Of a stretch of 64,000 nt of DNA, positions 1 to 11,400 are shown piece by piece. The position numbers were made by a program, and so were the translations under genes. Source of the DNA: UBA6522 sp965205045 (GTDB lineage: Bacteria > Pseudomonadota > Gammaproteobacteria > Steroidobacterales > Rariloculaceae); NCBI GenBank assembly GCA_965205045.1, contig OZ242031.1:3224001-3288000 (forward strand). Reading direction: 5' to 3'. Numbering within the stretch: the stretch's first letter is position 1; every line of letters begins with the position of its first letter. The notes below the pieces were generated by a model. That model was not told the origin of the DNA, did not search any database, and saw nothing but the letters and a program-made list of their open reading frames with translations.

Positions 1-2855
1 CTTATGCCCGAGAAAGTACGTGCTTATAGGCGCATCTGTCATGGCACCAATGGAACGAATTATACCAGCTGCGAATCCGTTGGAATTATACTCGTCTGAT
101 CCCAACTGACCCAGAAAATACTCCCGTGGATCTCCGTAATCCAAGTTATCGCAGTACCTTCGTTCGGACTCCGTGAGCGCTACCCAAACGAGGAAGTGAT
201 TTGCCTGATCCAAGGTTACAGTACCCGCGAAAGGATTATTTCGCTCAGACGGGTCGTTTCTGTTGGCTACGAGTTTATTGGACTCTTCGTACGCAGCGAT
301 TGTTGGATTATGTCCTAGAATATCGTACGTTTCGACCAAGAGTAGCTCCAGAGCTGCGTGCCAATTCAGTTTGCTAATCGCCCATTCCAAGTTTCCAACG
401 CGCCGCTTGGTAACGATCACCTTATTGGCGGGAATATCAACGCTTCCTCGCCCCTGTGGTCCGAACAATGCATAGAGGTTGAATAGGCTCTGCTGAATCT
501 CGTCTATTCTTTCTCCAAGCACTCCGCTTATGGTGATGTCCAATACATCCTCAAGGACATCTGCCAGATCCTCCACTTGGTAGCGTGTTTCTCCAGCCTC
601 CCATATGGTCACGAACCTGCCGACATCCAAGGAAACCCTGGAAAAGTCCTTGGTCGTAACCTTCACGGCAAGCGAGACGTAAAAGTGAGTGCCCGGTGTG
701 GTGCACGCGATTTGTGCGTCGAGATGTCCCTGGCCAAGCAGGGTCGTCACGCAAGTCGCCTCGCTGCCCAAGAAATCGGACATCAGCCCCACATATTCGT
801 AGCAATAGCCGAACAGAGTATAGCAGCGTGCTCGATAAGCCGGTATTTCGCTTGAATCGAACGCGCCGCCGAAAAAGTACGTGCTCCCAGCAAGGTGCTC
901 TTTGTCGAAATGCGTGGTGTCCAAATACCACGCCATAACGGATTTGACGAATCCCTTTAGTTCGTTGTCTACCGCCACTAGACCGGTCGGTTTGCCGCCT
1001 GCTGCGGTCGGACTCACTACGATCTGATCCACCGCCCCTTCAAATAGGGCCGTGGTGGGTGCGTCGGTAATGCCGGTCACCAACGCGTCCCATACCCCGT
1101 CCACGTTGACGTCCTCAAGCACGATCTCCAACTGTGTGGACACGGTCCAAGATTGCGCCGATGCAACCTGGGCGTCGGACGGGTCGGCCTCCAAGGCGAA
1201 CGTGCCGTCGTCATTTCTCAAAATGAACTCTCCGACATTCCCTGTGCCCGTGGCCAGCGGCGACAGGTAGATGTCCGTGTCGCCGTCCGACCCCAGATCG
1301 CCGGTGCGCGCCACGTAGCTACTGTCGAAGCCGACCGTTGGCGGAAGGGTCACCAAGACCATCTTGATGGCTGACCAGTCGCTGCAACGGGTGGCATCGC
1401 AGGCGCGGATCCGGTATTGGTACTCGCCGCTCTCCGTGACGGTGAACGCCTTCGTCGTGGGCGTGCCGGTAACCGATGTGTCGGTCCATGCCCCGCCGTC
1501 GCGGCTTTGCTGAAGTTCGTAGCGCGTCGCCCTGCTTACGGCGCTCCATGCAATCGTGTAGGTGCCATCCGCATCCGTGTCGGGACTCATTAGCGCACCG
1601 GGCTTGGGCAACCCGCCTGTCACGGATACGGACAAGGACGATCCAATATCCGTGCACACAAACCTTGATAGAGTCGAAGTTGAAAAATAGTCGCACCTTT
1701 GCATTCGATAGCTGTAAATGCCATCGGACTTACTGGAGAACGACAGGCTGATATTCTTCGGGTCGGCAATGTCGTGGGTGATCTTGGCGCCATCTGGCTC
1801 GGTTTCGATTATCTGATACGTGAGATACGAATTCGGATCGGGTGTCGTCAGGGAGCCAGAGACGATAAAGCTGCCATCGGTACTGGGATTGGGATTAGCG
1901 GTTAGGCCGGTTGCGGAGGAAGTTGTCACGGTCCAATGGAACGCCAGCGTCGCGAAGTCGCCATCGGCATCCTGCGCCGTAATCCTTGCCGTACCGAAAC
2001 CGGTCGCAGTTGGGCGGCCGGTCACGACCTGGGCGGCGGACATCGTGACTCCGTCGGGCAGCCCTTCGGCCGCATACGTGATGGCGCCGTCACCACCCAT
2101 CGCGGCGGGCACGGTGAAACTCGTGGTTGATTGAAGCACGATCCAGTCCCGATTCAGGATCGAGTCCGAGCCGAACAATGGCACCAGGTCTTCTGCTCCC
2201 GGAGACACGGTCCACGCGAAGCGCACGGTGGCGGTGTCCCCATCGGCGTCCGTTGCCGTTACGGTGCCCGTGCCCGAACCGGATCGATCCGGGGTGCCCG
2301 AGACGGTTCTTGACGAGTCCATGGAGACACCCGAAGGCAGCCCGCCGGCAGCGTAGTTCAGTGTGCCGTCGCCGCCGGTGGCGGCCGGGACCGTGAACGC
2401 GGCGATCGCATCGTGCCGGGTCCAGCTTTTCGCGGGCACGGTGACCGTGGCGAACGAGGGGGTCCGGTCGACCGGCTCGGCGGCCACGCGCCAGGTGAAG
2501 GAACCGCTTTGGGCATTGCCGATGGCGTCGGTGACCGAGACCGTGGCGGTGCCCGATCCGGTGCCGGTGGGCGTGCCCGAGACGCTGCCGGAGGAGGACG
2601 CGGTCACCCCGGCGGGCAGTCCGCCGACGCTGTAGGCGAGCGGGGCGACCCCGCCGGCGGCGGCCACGCCGAAGGGCACGGTGGCCCGGTTCTGCGTCCA
2701 GCTCTTCGCGGACGCGGCCGGGAGGCGCAGCGGGTCGTAGGTTGTCCAGTCGAAGCTCAGGGTGTCGGTGTCCCCGTCCACATCCGTCACGGTGATCGTG
2801 GCGGTGCCGGCGGCGGCCCAGAGCGGGGTGCCGGAGATCGAGCGGGCGGAGGACA
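1..2855 (-). pseudogene. Ig-repeat secreted giant protein D, 5'-truncated at a rearrangement and running off the window
   Basis: One minus-strand frame is open from about 2890 to position 1. It begins mid-repeat at 2855 (SISGTPL) with no ATG, so the N-terminus is missing, and the C-terminus is outside the window. In order it has about four Ig-like (He_PIG-type) repeats ending in DxDGDTxxxxFxWTV, a bracket domain starting NPNPSTDGSF with paired cysteines, a fibronectin-like segment (about 1320-1600), an FG-GAP-like segment (DVNVDGVWDAL, about 1090-1120), then a long region with several cysteines. The repeats are nearly identical to gene B, but the terminal region differs from A, B and C, and no LAS peptidase motif is visible before the window edge. 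It may carry another effector tip further left (inference). The head-to-head junction with A could be biological or an assembly chimera. Confidence 0.7.
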
Positions 2856-4309
2856 AGGTACGTCTGCGACAATCTCGGGAACCCGCTGAAGGTCACGGTC
2901 GACGGGCCGGCGGCGGATTCGGTCGCCAAGCAACTGAGGTACACCTACACCGCCCACGTCGGGGACTTCGACGGCAACAACCACACGGACCTGCTGATCA
3001 AGCGCACGTCCGCCGGCGTCGGCGCCGGGATCTTTCAGACCGTCATCCTGAGCCAGGAATCCAAGGGCAAGTTTGCCCTGGAGGCCCCGTCCGAAACCGG
3101 GATCTTGACCGCTTCCGCGTTCCCGGTCGCAAGCGGCGTGGACCTGGTTCTTGAGGACTTCAACCTGGACGGGTTCGTGGACGTGCTGGTGCGCGGCCTG
3201 GGAAGCGCCATCACGGGCGAGCTTGACCGGATCGTGTACGCGCCCGGCAAAAAGGTTGGGGGTTATCCTGTAGTGTTGAGCGCCGTGGACACTGATTTCT
3301 TGGCCTTTCTCAGGGAAACTAGTTCATGGACACGAGATAGAGCGTACTTCGAGAACAACGCCGTTAGCATAACGAGCGTGCAGTCCTCGGGATTCACATC
3401 TGTGTACGAATGCGTGGACGACGAACCGGGCAACTTCTACTACACTGACTACCCGTGTCCTTTCAACCATACGGAAGTTGGGAAAGTCTACGAGCCGTTC
3501 AAGGACGTTGTCACCGTAATCTCCTACGGGAACTTCAACAACGATGCGCTGGACTTCGCGCGACAGTTTTCACTGGTCGATGGGCATACAAGTCCAGATA
3601 TAGCCTTGGGAAGCCAATCTGCTCGAGACCTTAACCGCATTCTGGAGAGGGTCTTTGGCTTGGAGATGCTGAACGGGCAACTGGATGCGACGTACACGGG
3701 TTCGTTGGCGTTCGACGCCGACGAACCCATCCCCTGCGACAACCCGGCCTTCATCGGGCGCATGCTCATGGGGCTGGTCAATTTCGTTTTCTCGGAAGCT
3801 CGAGCCCAGACCAGCGCTCCAATTACCACGCAACTGCCCGAGCTGACGCCTGGAATAACGGGTTACGGAATTGACTACCCATCAGAATATGCGGACGAGT
3901 CGGGCGACGTCAGCTATCGGATCGGCCAGTACGGCACGACCAAAACAATCGAGGACGTGGTTGAACTTGGCCAGCGGTGGAACATGAAGTACCCGAACGG
4001 ACCAAGAATACTTGTCGGCGACATCAGCTTGGAAAACGGCGCAGACACCCCGTTCCACAATACTCACGAAAACGGTAGGATGCTCGATATCCGACCGATT
4101 CGTAACGACGGTGGAAGTGGAGGCCTGACTTGGAAAAGTATGACATACGATCAGGAAAAGACGAAAGAACTCATCACCGAAATACTGAAGGACGAAAACG
4201 TAGAAGTAATCTATTTGACGACCCGGAGATCATAGATGATCCGCAGTTTCAACGGGTGGAGTGGCGGAGGCTTCACGATAATCATTTGCATGTCGAATAC
4301 ACGGAGTGA
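2856..4309 (+). pseudogene. Ig-repeat/LAS-peptidase protein A, 5'-truncated and frameshifted C-terminal remnant
   Basis: Coding homology to gene B starts abruptly near 2859 (YVCDNLGNPLKVTV). It continues through the FG-GAP-like DFDGNNHTDLLIKR and DFNLDGFVDVLVRG, a helical middle region, and a LAS-type metallopeptidase domain with HENGRMLD (H-x6-D). The open frame ends at 4235, but the expected continuation FDDPEIIDDP...HDNHLHVEY is in another frame up to the stop at 4309. A missing base in the T-run at 4214-4216 explains this (B and C read IFNDP or LFNDP here). The frameshift removes the H-x-H zinc motif, so the product should be catalytically dead even apart from the missing signal peptide and repeats. 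A homopolymer sequencing error is the main alternative for the frameshift. The partner gene begins 7 nt after the ancestral stop. Confidence 0.8.
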
Positions 4310-4316
4310 AATTAAA

Positions 4317-4991
4317 GTGAATCGATCATTGCTGCTATTGGGCTGGATCAGCACTTTGTGCTTTGCCGCGCCGGTGGTTGCTGACGATGTGGCGCTCATT
4401 GAGTTGATCCCGCTCGCCGAGCTGCCAGTCTATATTCAACCCTCGTCAGGCGTAATGACCGCGTGGAGGAACCATGCCGCTGATTCGGAAAACCGCCCAA
4501 GAAGAGCGGGCCGTATCGGTCATGTCATGATTTCGGAGCAGCGCTACGAGCCTATTTCCGAGTACCGTGTCATCTCGGAGTGGGTCGCATCTCACAACGA
4601 TCATTCCGCGCCGGAATATGTAGATCTGGTCGCCGTCGTGGAAAATCGTGGCGCTGTGCCAGTCGGCCCGATCTATTTGGAATTGTATCAAGATCGAAAG
4701 GTCGGCGAGACAGGTAGGACGGCGTGCGAGTCACCACATGAACCCCATCCGGAGACGCAGGCGACGTGGCAAGGCTCGTTAAGAATCGAAACCAACATGA
4801 TCGAGAGCCTTGAAGGCAAGACGGCGATAGGCTTGAAATTCGGCTCCATACGCATCTGGGAGCATTTGCTGGACGATTTGTTGGCGCAAGACATGTGGCC
4901 TTGGGAAGTCAAGTTTGAGGTCATGGTGCGATGCGCCGAGTGTTCACCTGATCCCGTCTCCATATCGATTCCAATGGGTATGGTGTGCTGA
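4317..4991 (+). CDS. Small exported CxxC protein, putative partner/immunity protein of A
   Basis: I do not recognise this 224-aa protein. A GTG start at 4317 gives a clean signal peptide (MNRSLLLLGWISTLCFAAPVVADD), so it should act in the periplasm or outer envelope. It shares with the genes at 7090, 7795 and 20041 a core of LAEFP/LAELP near the N-terminus, EYVDLVAVVENRG, L.L..DRKVGE, a W.GS.....I..LEGKTA..FG block, LWPWEVK.E and a C-terminal CxxC (CAEC). Gene A's ancestral stop lies 7 nt upstream, so the two were probably translated together. Conserved pairing with a secreted peptidase-tipped protein suggests an immunity or inhibitor role (inference). A chaperone or accessory subunit is the alternative. 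It stays open although A is broken. Confidence 0.75.
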   Translation: MNRSLLLLGWISTLCFAAPVVADDVALIELIPLAELPVYIQPSSGVMTAWRNHAADSENRPRRAGRIGHVMISEQRYEPISEYRVISEWVASHNDHSAPEYVDLVAVVENRGAVPVGPIYLELYQDRKVGETGRTACESPHEPHPETQATWQGSLRIETNMIESLEGKTAIGLKFGSIRIWEHLLDDLLAQDMWPWEVKFEVMVRCAECSPDPVSISIPMGMVC

Positions 4992-5153
4992 CACTGAACG
5001 AATTGTTACTACTGTCGAAACTTTAATTGGCCGGTTCGCCACTCGAAATCACAAGCCGCTCGGCGTGGCTGGGGTGGATACCACGAATAGTTTTTTTGGC
5101 GCTATTGCATGGACCGTCGGTCCAGCAGCCCGTGGCATAGAACGTTTTCGAAC
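4992..5153. other. Non-coding gap between partner A and the IS element
   Basis: No reading frame with family resemblance is visible. It contains a T7 tract at about 5091-5097 with no convincing preceding stem, so I do not call a terminator. Confidence 0.5.
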
Positions 5154-6583
5154 GCCCGGATATTGCATGAGTCGCCGATTTTAGCCTGAAGGTCGAGTGG
5201 TTTTCGGGTTTAGACGGATTCAGTGCGGTTCAGGGCGCGCTTCAGGCGGTCGAGGGCCCTGTTTCGGTTCGGACCGAGGCGTGGCGAGGTGGGTTGAGGC
5301 GGTTTGGAAGGGGATCGGAGATAGCGGGGCCTGGCGTGTTCGGTCCACTCCTTCGGGAACAGGACGAGTGAGTCTTATCCGCCGGCCAGGCGTCTGGCCA
5401 CCAGGAAGTACAGGTCCTGGTTCGGACAGGTGCTGCTGAGCAGGAACCGCACGCGGCGGGTATTGATCAGGATCACCGCGCCGATCTGGAACAGCTTCAG
5501 GCGGATGGTACCGACATAGGCTTTCGCCAGCGCGGTGCCTTTGAGCCCGATTCGCCGGATGGTCTCGATCAGCGTGTAGGCCACTGAGGCCAACAGCAGC
5601 CGGAACTGGTTGGGCCACCAGTGCCGGCAGGACGTGCGGTCGGCGAACAGATCCAACTGGTTTTCCTTGATCCGGTTTTCCATGTCCCCGCGGGCGCAGT
5701 ACACCCGCTCGTACAACGCCTTCGGATCGCCCTTGAGCGAGGTGACGATGTAGCGCGGGTTGGCCCCGCGCAGGGTGTGTTCGATCTTTCCAATCACCCG
5801 GCGGGGCCGGTCCCAGGTGCGCGCCCCGTAGGTCAGCTCGACGAACCGGCGCACCTTCCGTGCGGTCTCGGCCACCTCGGCCGCGGCGGCTTCGCGGTGC
5901 TCGGCGGTGAGTGCGTTCAACCGTTCGTTCTTCGCCAACCCCACGATGTAATCCACCCCATGACGATCGCACCAGCGCAGCAACTTCCAGCGGCAAAAGC
6001 CGGAGTCGCCCCGGAACACGATCCGCACCCGTGGCCACGCCTGGCGCAGCCGCTTGACCAACAACGCCAGGATCGCCCAACTGTGCTTGGCCGCATCGAT
6101 GCTGGAGGGCCGAAGGTAGCTGACCAACAACTGATCCCCGCAGAACACGTACAGCGGCAAAAAACAGTAACGACGATAAAAGCCGTGGAAGAATCGACCC
6201 GCCTGATCCACGTGCACCGGATCGTCGGTGGCATCGAAGTCCAGGATCAGTCGCTTCGGCGGCGCCTTGAAGGAATCGATGAACCGCTCCACCAGCACCT
6301 CGTGGATACAGCTCTTGCGCCGGCGCCGATCCGACACCGCTCCGGCCACCGCCTCGGTCAAACCCAAATACCGGTCGGCCTGACGCAGCAGCAGCGACCC
6401 GCCGTCGGAGGTGATCTCCCCACCGTCAAAACGTGCCTCAACGACACGCCGATGCACCCGTGGAAACTCGAACGAGCTCTGGTAACATTGTGTCACGGCA
6501 AGGTCTCCTTCGATATCAGCCTAAGCAACTGAATTATATCGAATAATAGGAGCCTTGCCTCCTTATTGGTGCATTATTCGGGC
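5154..6583 (-). mobile_element. IS1380-family insertion sequence, internally deleted
   Basis: The element is bounded by imperfect inverted repeats: gcccggatattgca at 5154 and the complement of gcccgaataatgca ending at 6583 (about 13 of 17 positions match). The span is about 1430 bp. IS1380 elements are usually about 1.65 kb, and the roughly 200 bp missing inside the transposase accounts for the difference. No clear target-site duplication is visible (gaac left, taac right). It lies between cassettes A and B. Confidence 0.65.
5375..6496 (-). pseudogene. IS1380-type DDE transposase with in-frame internal deletion
   Basis: The 373-aa product begins VEARFDGGEITSDGGSLLL, the classic IS1380 N-terminus, and retains LILDFDATDDPVH, RFFHGFYRRYCFLPLYVFCG, RIVFRGDSGFCRWKLL and YIVGLAKNERL with the catalytic acidic residues. 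Family members are about 440 aa. Here the segment after RKSCIHE jumps directly to VLVERFIDSFKAPPKR, so about 65-70 residues (the GYEDLNDHD-type region, residues about 65-135 in the family) are missing without loss of frame. The C-terminus is present. The protein is probably inactive unless complemented in trans. Its identity is certain; inactivity is inferred. Confidence 0.85.
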
Positions 6584-7089
6584 TAACGGTCTGTGTATCC
6601 GCTTTTCAATAGGCGGAGGGAACTACTAAAGCAAAGGTGACTCCCTTCATCTTCGGCTTTCTCCAAGCAATCAAAAAGCAGAGAGTTCGGATCCGGGTGG
6701 ATCCCACTTGCAATAGGCGAAGATTGAGACGAGCAGTGACATGGACATTCAGGAGTCGTTGCTGGTGATCGAGAGGCTTTAAAATGCGGCGAATGGCACG
6801 AGCGGACTTGAGTCCCACGGGCTCGATCTGCTGGACAAACATGCGGCGATGATGATCGGCGGCGCGGTGCTCGGTCTGAACGCCCCCATAAAAAACCGGG
6901 TGCGGAGACGCGACTGAACGGTTTGTATTGGACATGTCACGTGGTACCGTCCCTGAGGCGGTGCGCGAGTCGTCGTGCCTCTGCGGTTCGGGGCACCCGA
7001 ATAGCCGGCGTTGTGGCCCGCATTGAGCGCAGCGCGGCCCGCGATGCCGGTAACTGCAGAGCCTCCCAGCTAGTTCCGCGGGTACAGGC
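6584..7089. other. About 500 bp without a supported gene
   Basis: A 109-codon minus-strand frame (6606-6935) and a short plus-strand frame overlap here. Neither resembles a known family or has a convincing ribosome binding site. The stretch lies between the IS element and partner gene B2 and may be debris from the insertion or rearrangement. Confidence 0.4.
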
Positions 7090-7707
7090 CTATTCGGTAG
7101 GTTGTGGCGCGTGAGTCATCGTGAATGACGTAGAGCGGGAGTACGCGGGAGCGGGACAGCCGTTGCATCGAAGAGTGACTTCGTACCTGACTTCCCACGG
7201 CCACAGGCCGCGGGCAACGAGATCGTGCCATAGCTCGTCCGCTGAGTACGGACCGAACCACACATACGTCCCGGTCTTCCCATCGAGTCTGCCAATGGTT
7301 GTGGTTTCGATGTGAACCGGGCCTTCCCAGATCGCTTGCTCTCTGGCCAGCTCCAGCGACCCGGTCCCGGGCTCGTGAAACTCGCCTACCTTCCTGTCCC
7401 TGGTCAACTCCAATTCGATCAATTGCTTTGGGAGTTCATCAGGGACCAAAGGGACAGCTACCAGGTCGAAATACTCCGGACCGGTACTTGCATGCTCGGA
7501 TTCCTGAAGCCATTCAGTCAATCGCCTGTACTCGGAGACCAGCTCCACCGGATACTGCACGTCGTGCCGTTTATGCACAAGGGGGAACTCGGCTAGCGCA
7601 AACACTCCCCATATCCAGGGTCGCCGGTTATCCGTCTGGGCCATCGCCGACAGAGAGAGAAAGCAAACAAATGCGATTGCAACGAATTGTAACAATTGTC
7701 TTATCAT
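7090..7707 (-). CDS. Small exported CxxC protein, second putative partner of B (B2)
   Basis: This 205-aa member of the unrecognised partner family has a signal peptide (MIRQLLQFVAIAFVCFLSLSA, cleavage near AMA-Q). It has FALAEFPL, PEYFDLVAV, LELTRDRKVGEF, AIWEGPVHIETTTIGRLDGKT, WFGP, GLWPWEVRYEV and CNGC near the C-terminus. It follows B1 on the same strand after an 87-nt gap, so cassette B has two partner genes. A second, divergent partner behind one effector is typical of immunity-gene accumulation in polymorphic systems (established for other families, inferred here). The sequence differs considerably from B1 outside the shared motifs. Confidence 0.75.
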   Translation of the reverse strand: MIRQLLQFVAIAFVCFLSLSAMAQTDNRRPWIWGVFALAEFPLVHKRHDVQYPVELVSEYRRLTEWLQESEHASTGPEYFDLVAVPLVPDELPKQLIELELTRDRKVGEFHEPGTGSLELAREQAIWEGPVHIETTTIGRLDGKTGTYVWFGPYSADELWHDLVARGLWPWEVRYEVTLRCNGCPAPAYSRSTSFTMTHAPQPTE

Positions 7708-7794
7708 TTCAGATCACGCTGTTAAGTGCGATAGACAAATCTTGTCGTGGCAGCCACATACTAGCCAACCTCAATTGCCATATCGGCACGAGAA

Positions 7795-8394
7795 CTACCA
7801 TGCGAAGGACAGGGAAAACGACCATGCATTCGTCACGGGCACGCAGCCGTCGCAACTGACAGCAACCTCATACTTGGCATCCCAGGTCCAGAGATTTTGT
7901 TCCCAGAGGCCATATGTCAACTCGTTCGCAGACAATGGACCGAAACGCACGTACTTGGCGGTCATCCCGTCGAGGGTGCCGATCGCCTTGGTTTGAATTG
8001 GAATCGCGCCTTCCCATTCGGCAGTCTCCCTTGGGTGCGGCGGCTCCAGAGGGATATCGTCGGGAATCTCGCCGATCTTCCTGTCCCTTGTCAGGGTCAA
8101 CTCGACGGATTCCGACGGAAGCTCGGTTAGATTCTCAACGACCGCAACCAAGTCGAAGTAAGGCGGACTCGTATCCTGCCACTTGTCGGTATGCCAATGC
8201 TCGAGAAGCGTATACTCGGAAATTATTGGCGTCGGGTAACGCTCGTCGAAGGAGGCCAGTTCCCGCAACAGTGGGAACTCGGCCAGCGCGTATACGGTAA
8301 CTTCGATCCGGCGCTCCTGAGCCGCCGCGTCCGGCACAGTGATATAGCTTCCGCACGCGATGCCTGCAAGCATCAACAGTGACCTCATGTCCAT
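7795..8394 (-). CDS. Small exported CxxC protein, first putative partner of B (B1)
   Basis: This 199-aa protein starts at ATG 8394 with AGGAAG about 8 nt upstream, 24 nt after the stop of gene B, so it is likely cotranscribed and possibly coupled. The signal peptide is MDMRSLLMLAGIACGSYITV with a cut near DAAAQ. The shared family core is present: YALAEFPLL, PPYFDLVAVVENL, LTLTRDRKIGE, AEWEGAIPIQTKAIGTLDGMT, VRFGP, LWTWDAKYEV and CDGC. It is the partner of the only intact peptidase-tipped protein in the window, which makes it the best candidate for a test of immunity function. The function is unproven. Confidence 0.78.
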   Translation of the reverse strand: MDMRSLLMLAGIACGSYITVPDAAAQERRIEVTVYALAEFPLLRELASFDERYPTPIISEYTLLEHWHTDKWQDTSPPYFDLVAVVENLTELPSESVELTLTRDRKIGEIPDDIPLEPPHPRETAEWEGAIPIQTKAIGTLDGMTAKYVRFGPLSANELTYGLWEQNLWTWDAKYEVAVSCDGCVPVTNAWSFSLSFAW

Positions 8395-8418
8395 TGGCGC
8401 TTCCTGTTCTCGTGGCTC

Positions 8419-11400
8419 TTAATTGCGATCGTAGTCGATATGGATGTGATTGTCGTGAACCGGCCTATTGCCCGGTGAATCCCGGTGCAGGCGACTCTCG
8501 CCCTCGAACTCGCTGTCACTGAAAATCATCGGATCGTTGAAAATCACACGCGTCACACTCGAATCCTCGAGGATCATCTTGATCAATTCCTTGGTCTTTT
8601 CCCGGTCGTATGTATTGCTTTCCCAGGTAAGCGGTTCATCCGTTCCATCATTGTGGATCGGCCGTACATCGACTCTTTTGCCGTCTCGATGGTCGGCGTG
8701 CCATGGGCGGTTGTTTGCGTCCAGTGGCCATGCCCTGCCGTTCCTGACGCTTATGTCGCCCACGTAGATCGGGGGTCCGTTTGGGTACTTCTTGTTCCAC
8801 TCCGTGCCGAGGGCTTTCAAGTCCTCGATCGTCCCGGCTGTGCCGTACTGCCCCGTCCGATAGTCGCATATGTTCGTCGAACCTATGGGACAGGTTCCAT
8901 CCCATCCCTGTGGAAAATTGCTTCCGTAGCCCCGAAGCCCCGGCCAATCGCGCGGCAATTGCACGTTGACGTTGCTGTCTGTCGTTTGAGCTTCGGCCGT
9001 TGAGACGAAGATGTCAAGCACCCAGCCCAGAATCGTTCTTCCGATCATGCCCGGTCTGTCACAGGGGATGTCTAGCCGGTTTTCGTAGGTAAACGATCCG
9101 GTACAAGTTTCTTCCAACTGGCCCTCAAGTATCTCCACGCCGAAGATGCGTTCCAGGATCGTGCTGAGGTTCCTGGCGGACTGGCTGCCCAAAGATACGT
9201 TCGGATTTATTCGCCCATCGACCAGTGAGAACTGTCGCGCGAATTCCAGCGCATCGTCGTTGAAGTTCCCGTAGGAGATTACGGTGACAACGCCCTTGAA
9301 CGGCTCGTAAACCCTGTCAATTTCCGTATGGTTGAAAGGGCACGGGTAGTCGGTGTAGTAGAAGTTGCCCGATTCGTCGTCCATGCAATGGTACACAATC
9401 GTGAATCCTGAGGTCTGCACGCTCGTTACGCTAACGGCGTTCTTGTCGAAATACCGGGGGTCGTCGATCCACGCATTCACCTGGGTGAGGAACTTTTTGA
9501 ATGCCGTGTCCACGGTCTTCAATTTGGTTGGATGACCGCCGGTTTTTCCGCCGGGCGCGTACACGATCCGGTCAAGCTCGCCCGTGATGGCGCTTCCCAG
9601 GCCGCGCAGCAGCACGTCCACGAACCCGTCCAGGTTGAAGTCCCCAACAACCAGGTCGACGCCGCTTGCGACCGGGAACGCGGATGCGGTCAAGATCCCG
9701 GTTTCGGACGGGGCCTCCAGGGCAAACTTGCCCTTGGATTCCTGGCTCAGGATGACGGTCTGAAAGATCCCGGCGCCGACGCCGGCGGACGTGCGCTTGA
9801 TCAGCAGGTCCGTGTGGTTGTTGCCGTCGAAGTCCCCGACGTGGGCGGTGTAGGTGTACCTCAGTTGCTTGGCGACCGAGTCCGGCACCGGCCCGTCGAC
9901 CGTGACCGTGAGCGCATTGCCGAGATCGATACAGCGGTAGGACGGCGCATTGATGTCCCGGTCGTATTCGGTACGGCATCCCCTCATCCGGTAGGAGTAC
10001 GTTCCGTCGGGCTTGGCGACGAACTGCTTCGAGCGAACGGCATCCACCGCATGGGAGGTCACGGTCGCGGTGGGCGCGGTCTCGACGAGGAAGTATTCGT
10101 TGTGCTCGGTCAGGAACGCGTTCCAGCTGACCGTGAAGTTGCCGGTCGTGGAAGGGTTGGGGGTGGCAGAAAGGACGGGTGTCGAGACCACCACCGCCCA
10201 GTCGAAGGACAGTTTCGCGAAATCCCCGTCAGCGTCGGTGACGGTCACGGTGGCGGTGCCGGAACCGATGGCGGCCGGACTCCCCGACACGACGCGCGCG
10301 CTGGACATCGTGACGCCGGCGGGCAATCCGCTGGCCGTGTACGTGAGGGTGCCGTCACCGCCGCTTGCGGCCGGCACGGTGAGTCCGGCGATCGCTCGAC
10401 GGACTAGCCATTGCTGCTTCGCGACCGAGCCCATGGCGAAGCTCGGCGCCCGGTCGTTCGGTCCCGGAGACACGGTCCACGGGAAGCGCACCGAGGCGGT
10501 GTCGCCATCGGCGTCCGTTGCCGTTACGGTGCCCGTGCCCGAACCGGATCGATCCGGGGTGCCCGAGACGGTTCTTGACGAGTCCATGGAGACACCCGAA
10601 GGCAGCCCGCCGGCAACGTAGTTCAGTGTGCCGTCCCCGCCGGTGGCCGCCGGGACGGTGAAGCCCGAAACCGCCTGGCCCTCGGTCCAGTTCCGGTTGG
10701 TGAGCGTGACCGTTGCGAACGACGGTTTGAGGTCCGCCGACACCGTCCAGTTGAAGGACACGGAATCGGTGTCTCCGTCCGTGTCTCGGGCGGTGACGAT
10801 GGCGGTTCCGGAGCCTGCGGCGGTGGGCGTGCCGGAGACGGCACGCGAAGAGGACATGGTCACGCCCGCGGGCAGTCCGGTGGCGGAGTAGGTCAGCGTG
10901 CCGTCCCCCCCGGTGGCGGCCGGGACCGTGAACGCGGCGATCGCATCGTGCCGGGTCCAGCTTTTCGCGGGCACGCTCACCGTGGCGAACGAGGGGGTCC
11001 GGTCGACCGGCTCGGCGGCCACGCGCCAGGTGAAGGAACCGCTTTGGGCATTGCCGATGGCGTCGGTGACCGAGACCGTGGCGGTGCCCGATCCGGTGCC
11101 GGTGGGCGTGCCCGAGACGCTGCCCGACGAGGACGCGGTCACCCCGGCGGGCAGTCCGCCGACGGTGTGGGCGAGCGGGGCGACCCCGCCGGCGGCGGCC
11201 ACGCCGAAGGGCACGATGGCCCGGTTCTGCGTCCAGTTCTTCGAGGACAGGACCGGGAGGCGCAGCGGGTCGTAGGTTGTCCAGTCGAAGCTCAGGGTGT
11301 CGGTGTCCCCGTCCACATCCGCCACGGTGATCGTGGCGGTGCCGGCGGCGGCCCAGAGCGGGGTGCCGGAGATCGAGCGGGAGGAGGACATGGTCACGCC

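Noticed and set aside
6606..6935. 109-codon minus-strand frame
   Set aside because: No recognised motif or convincing ribosome binding site, and it lies in probable insertion debris.
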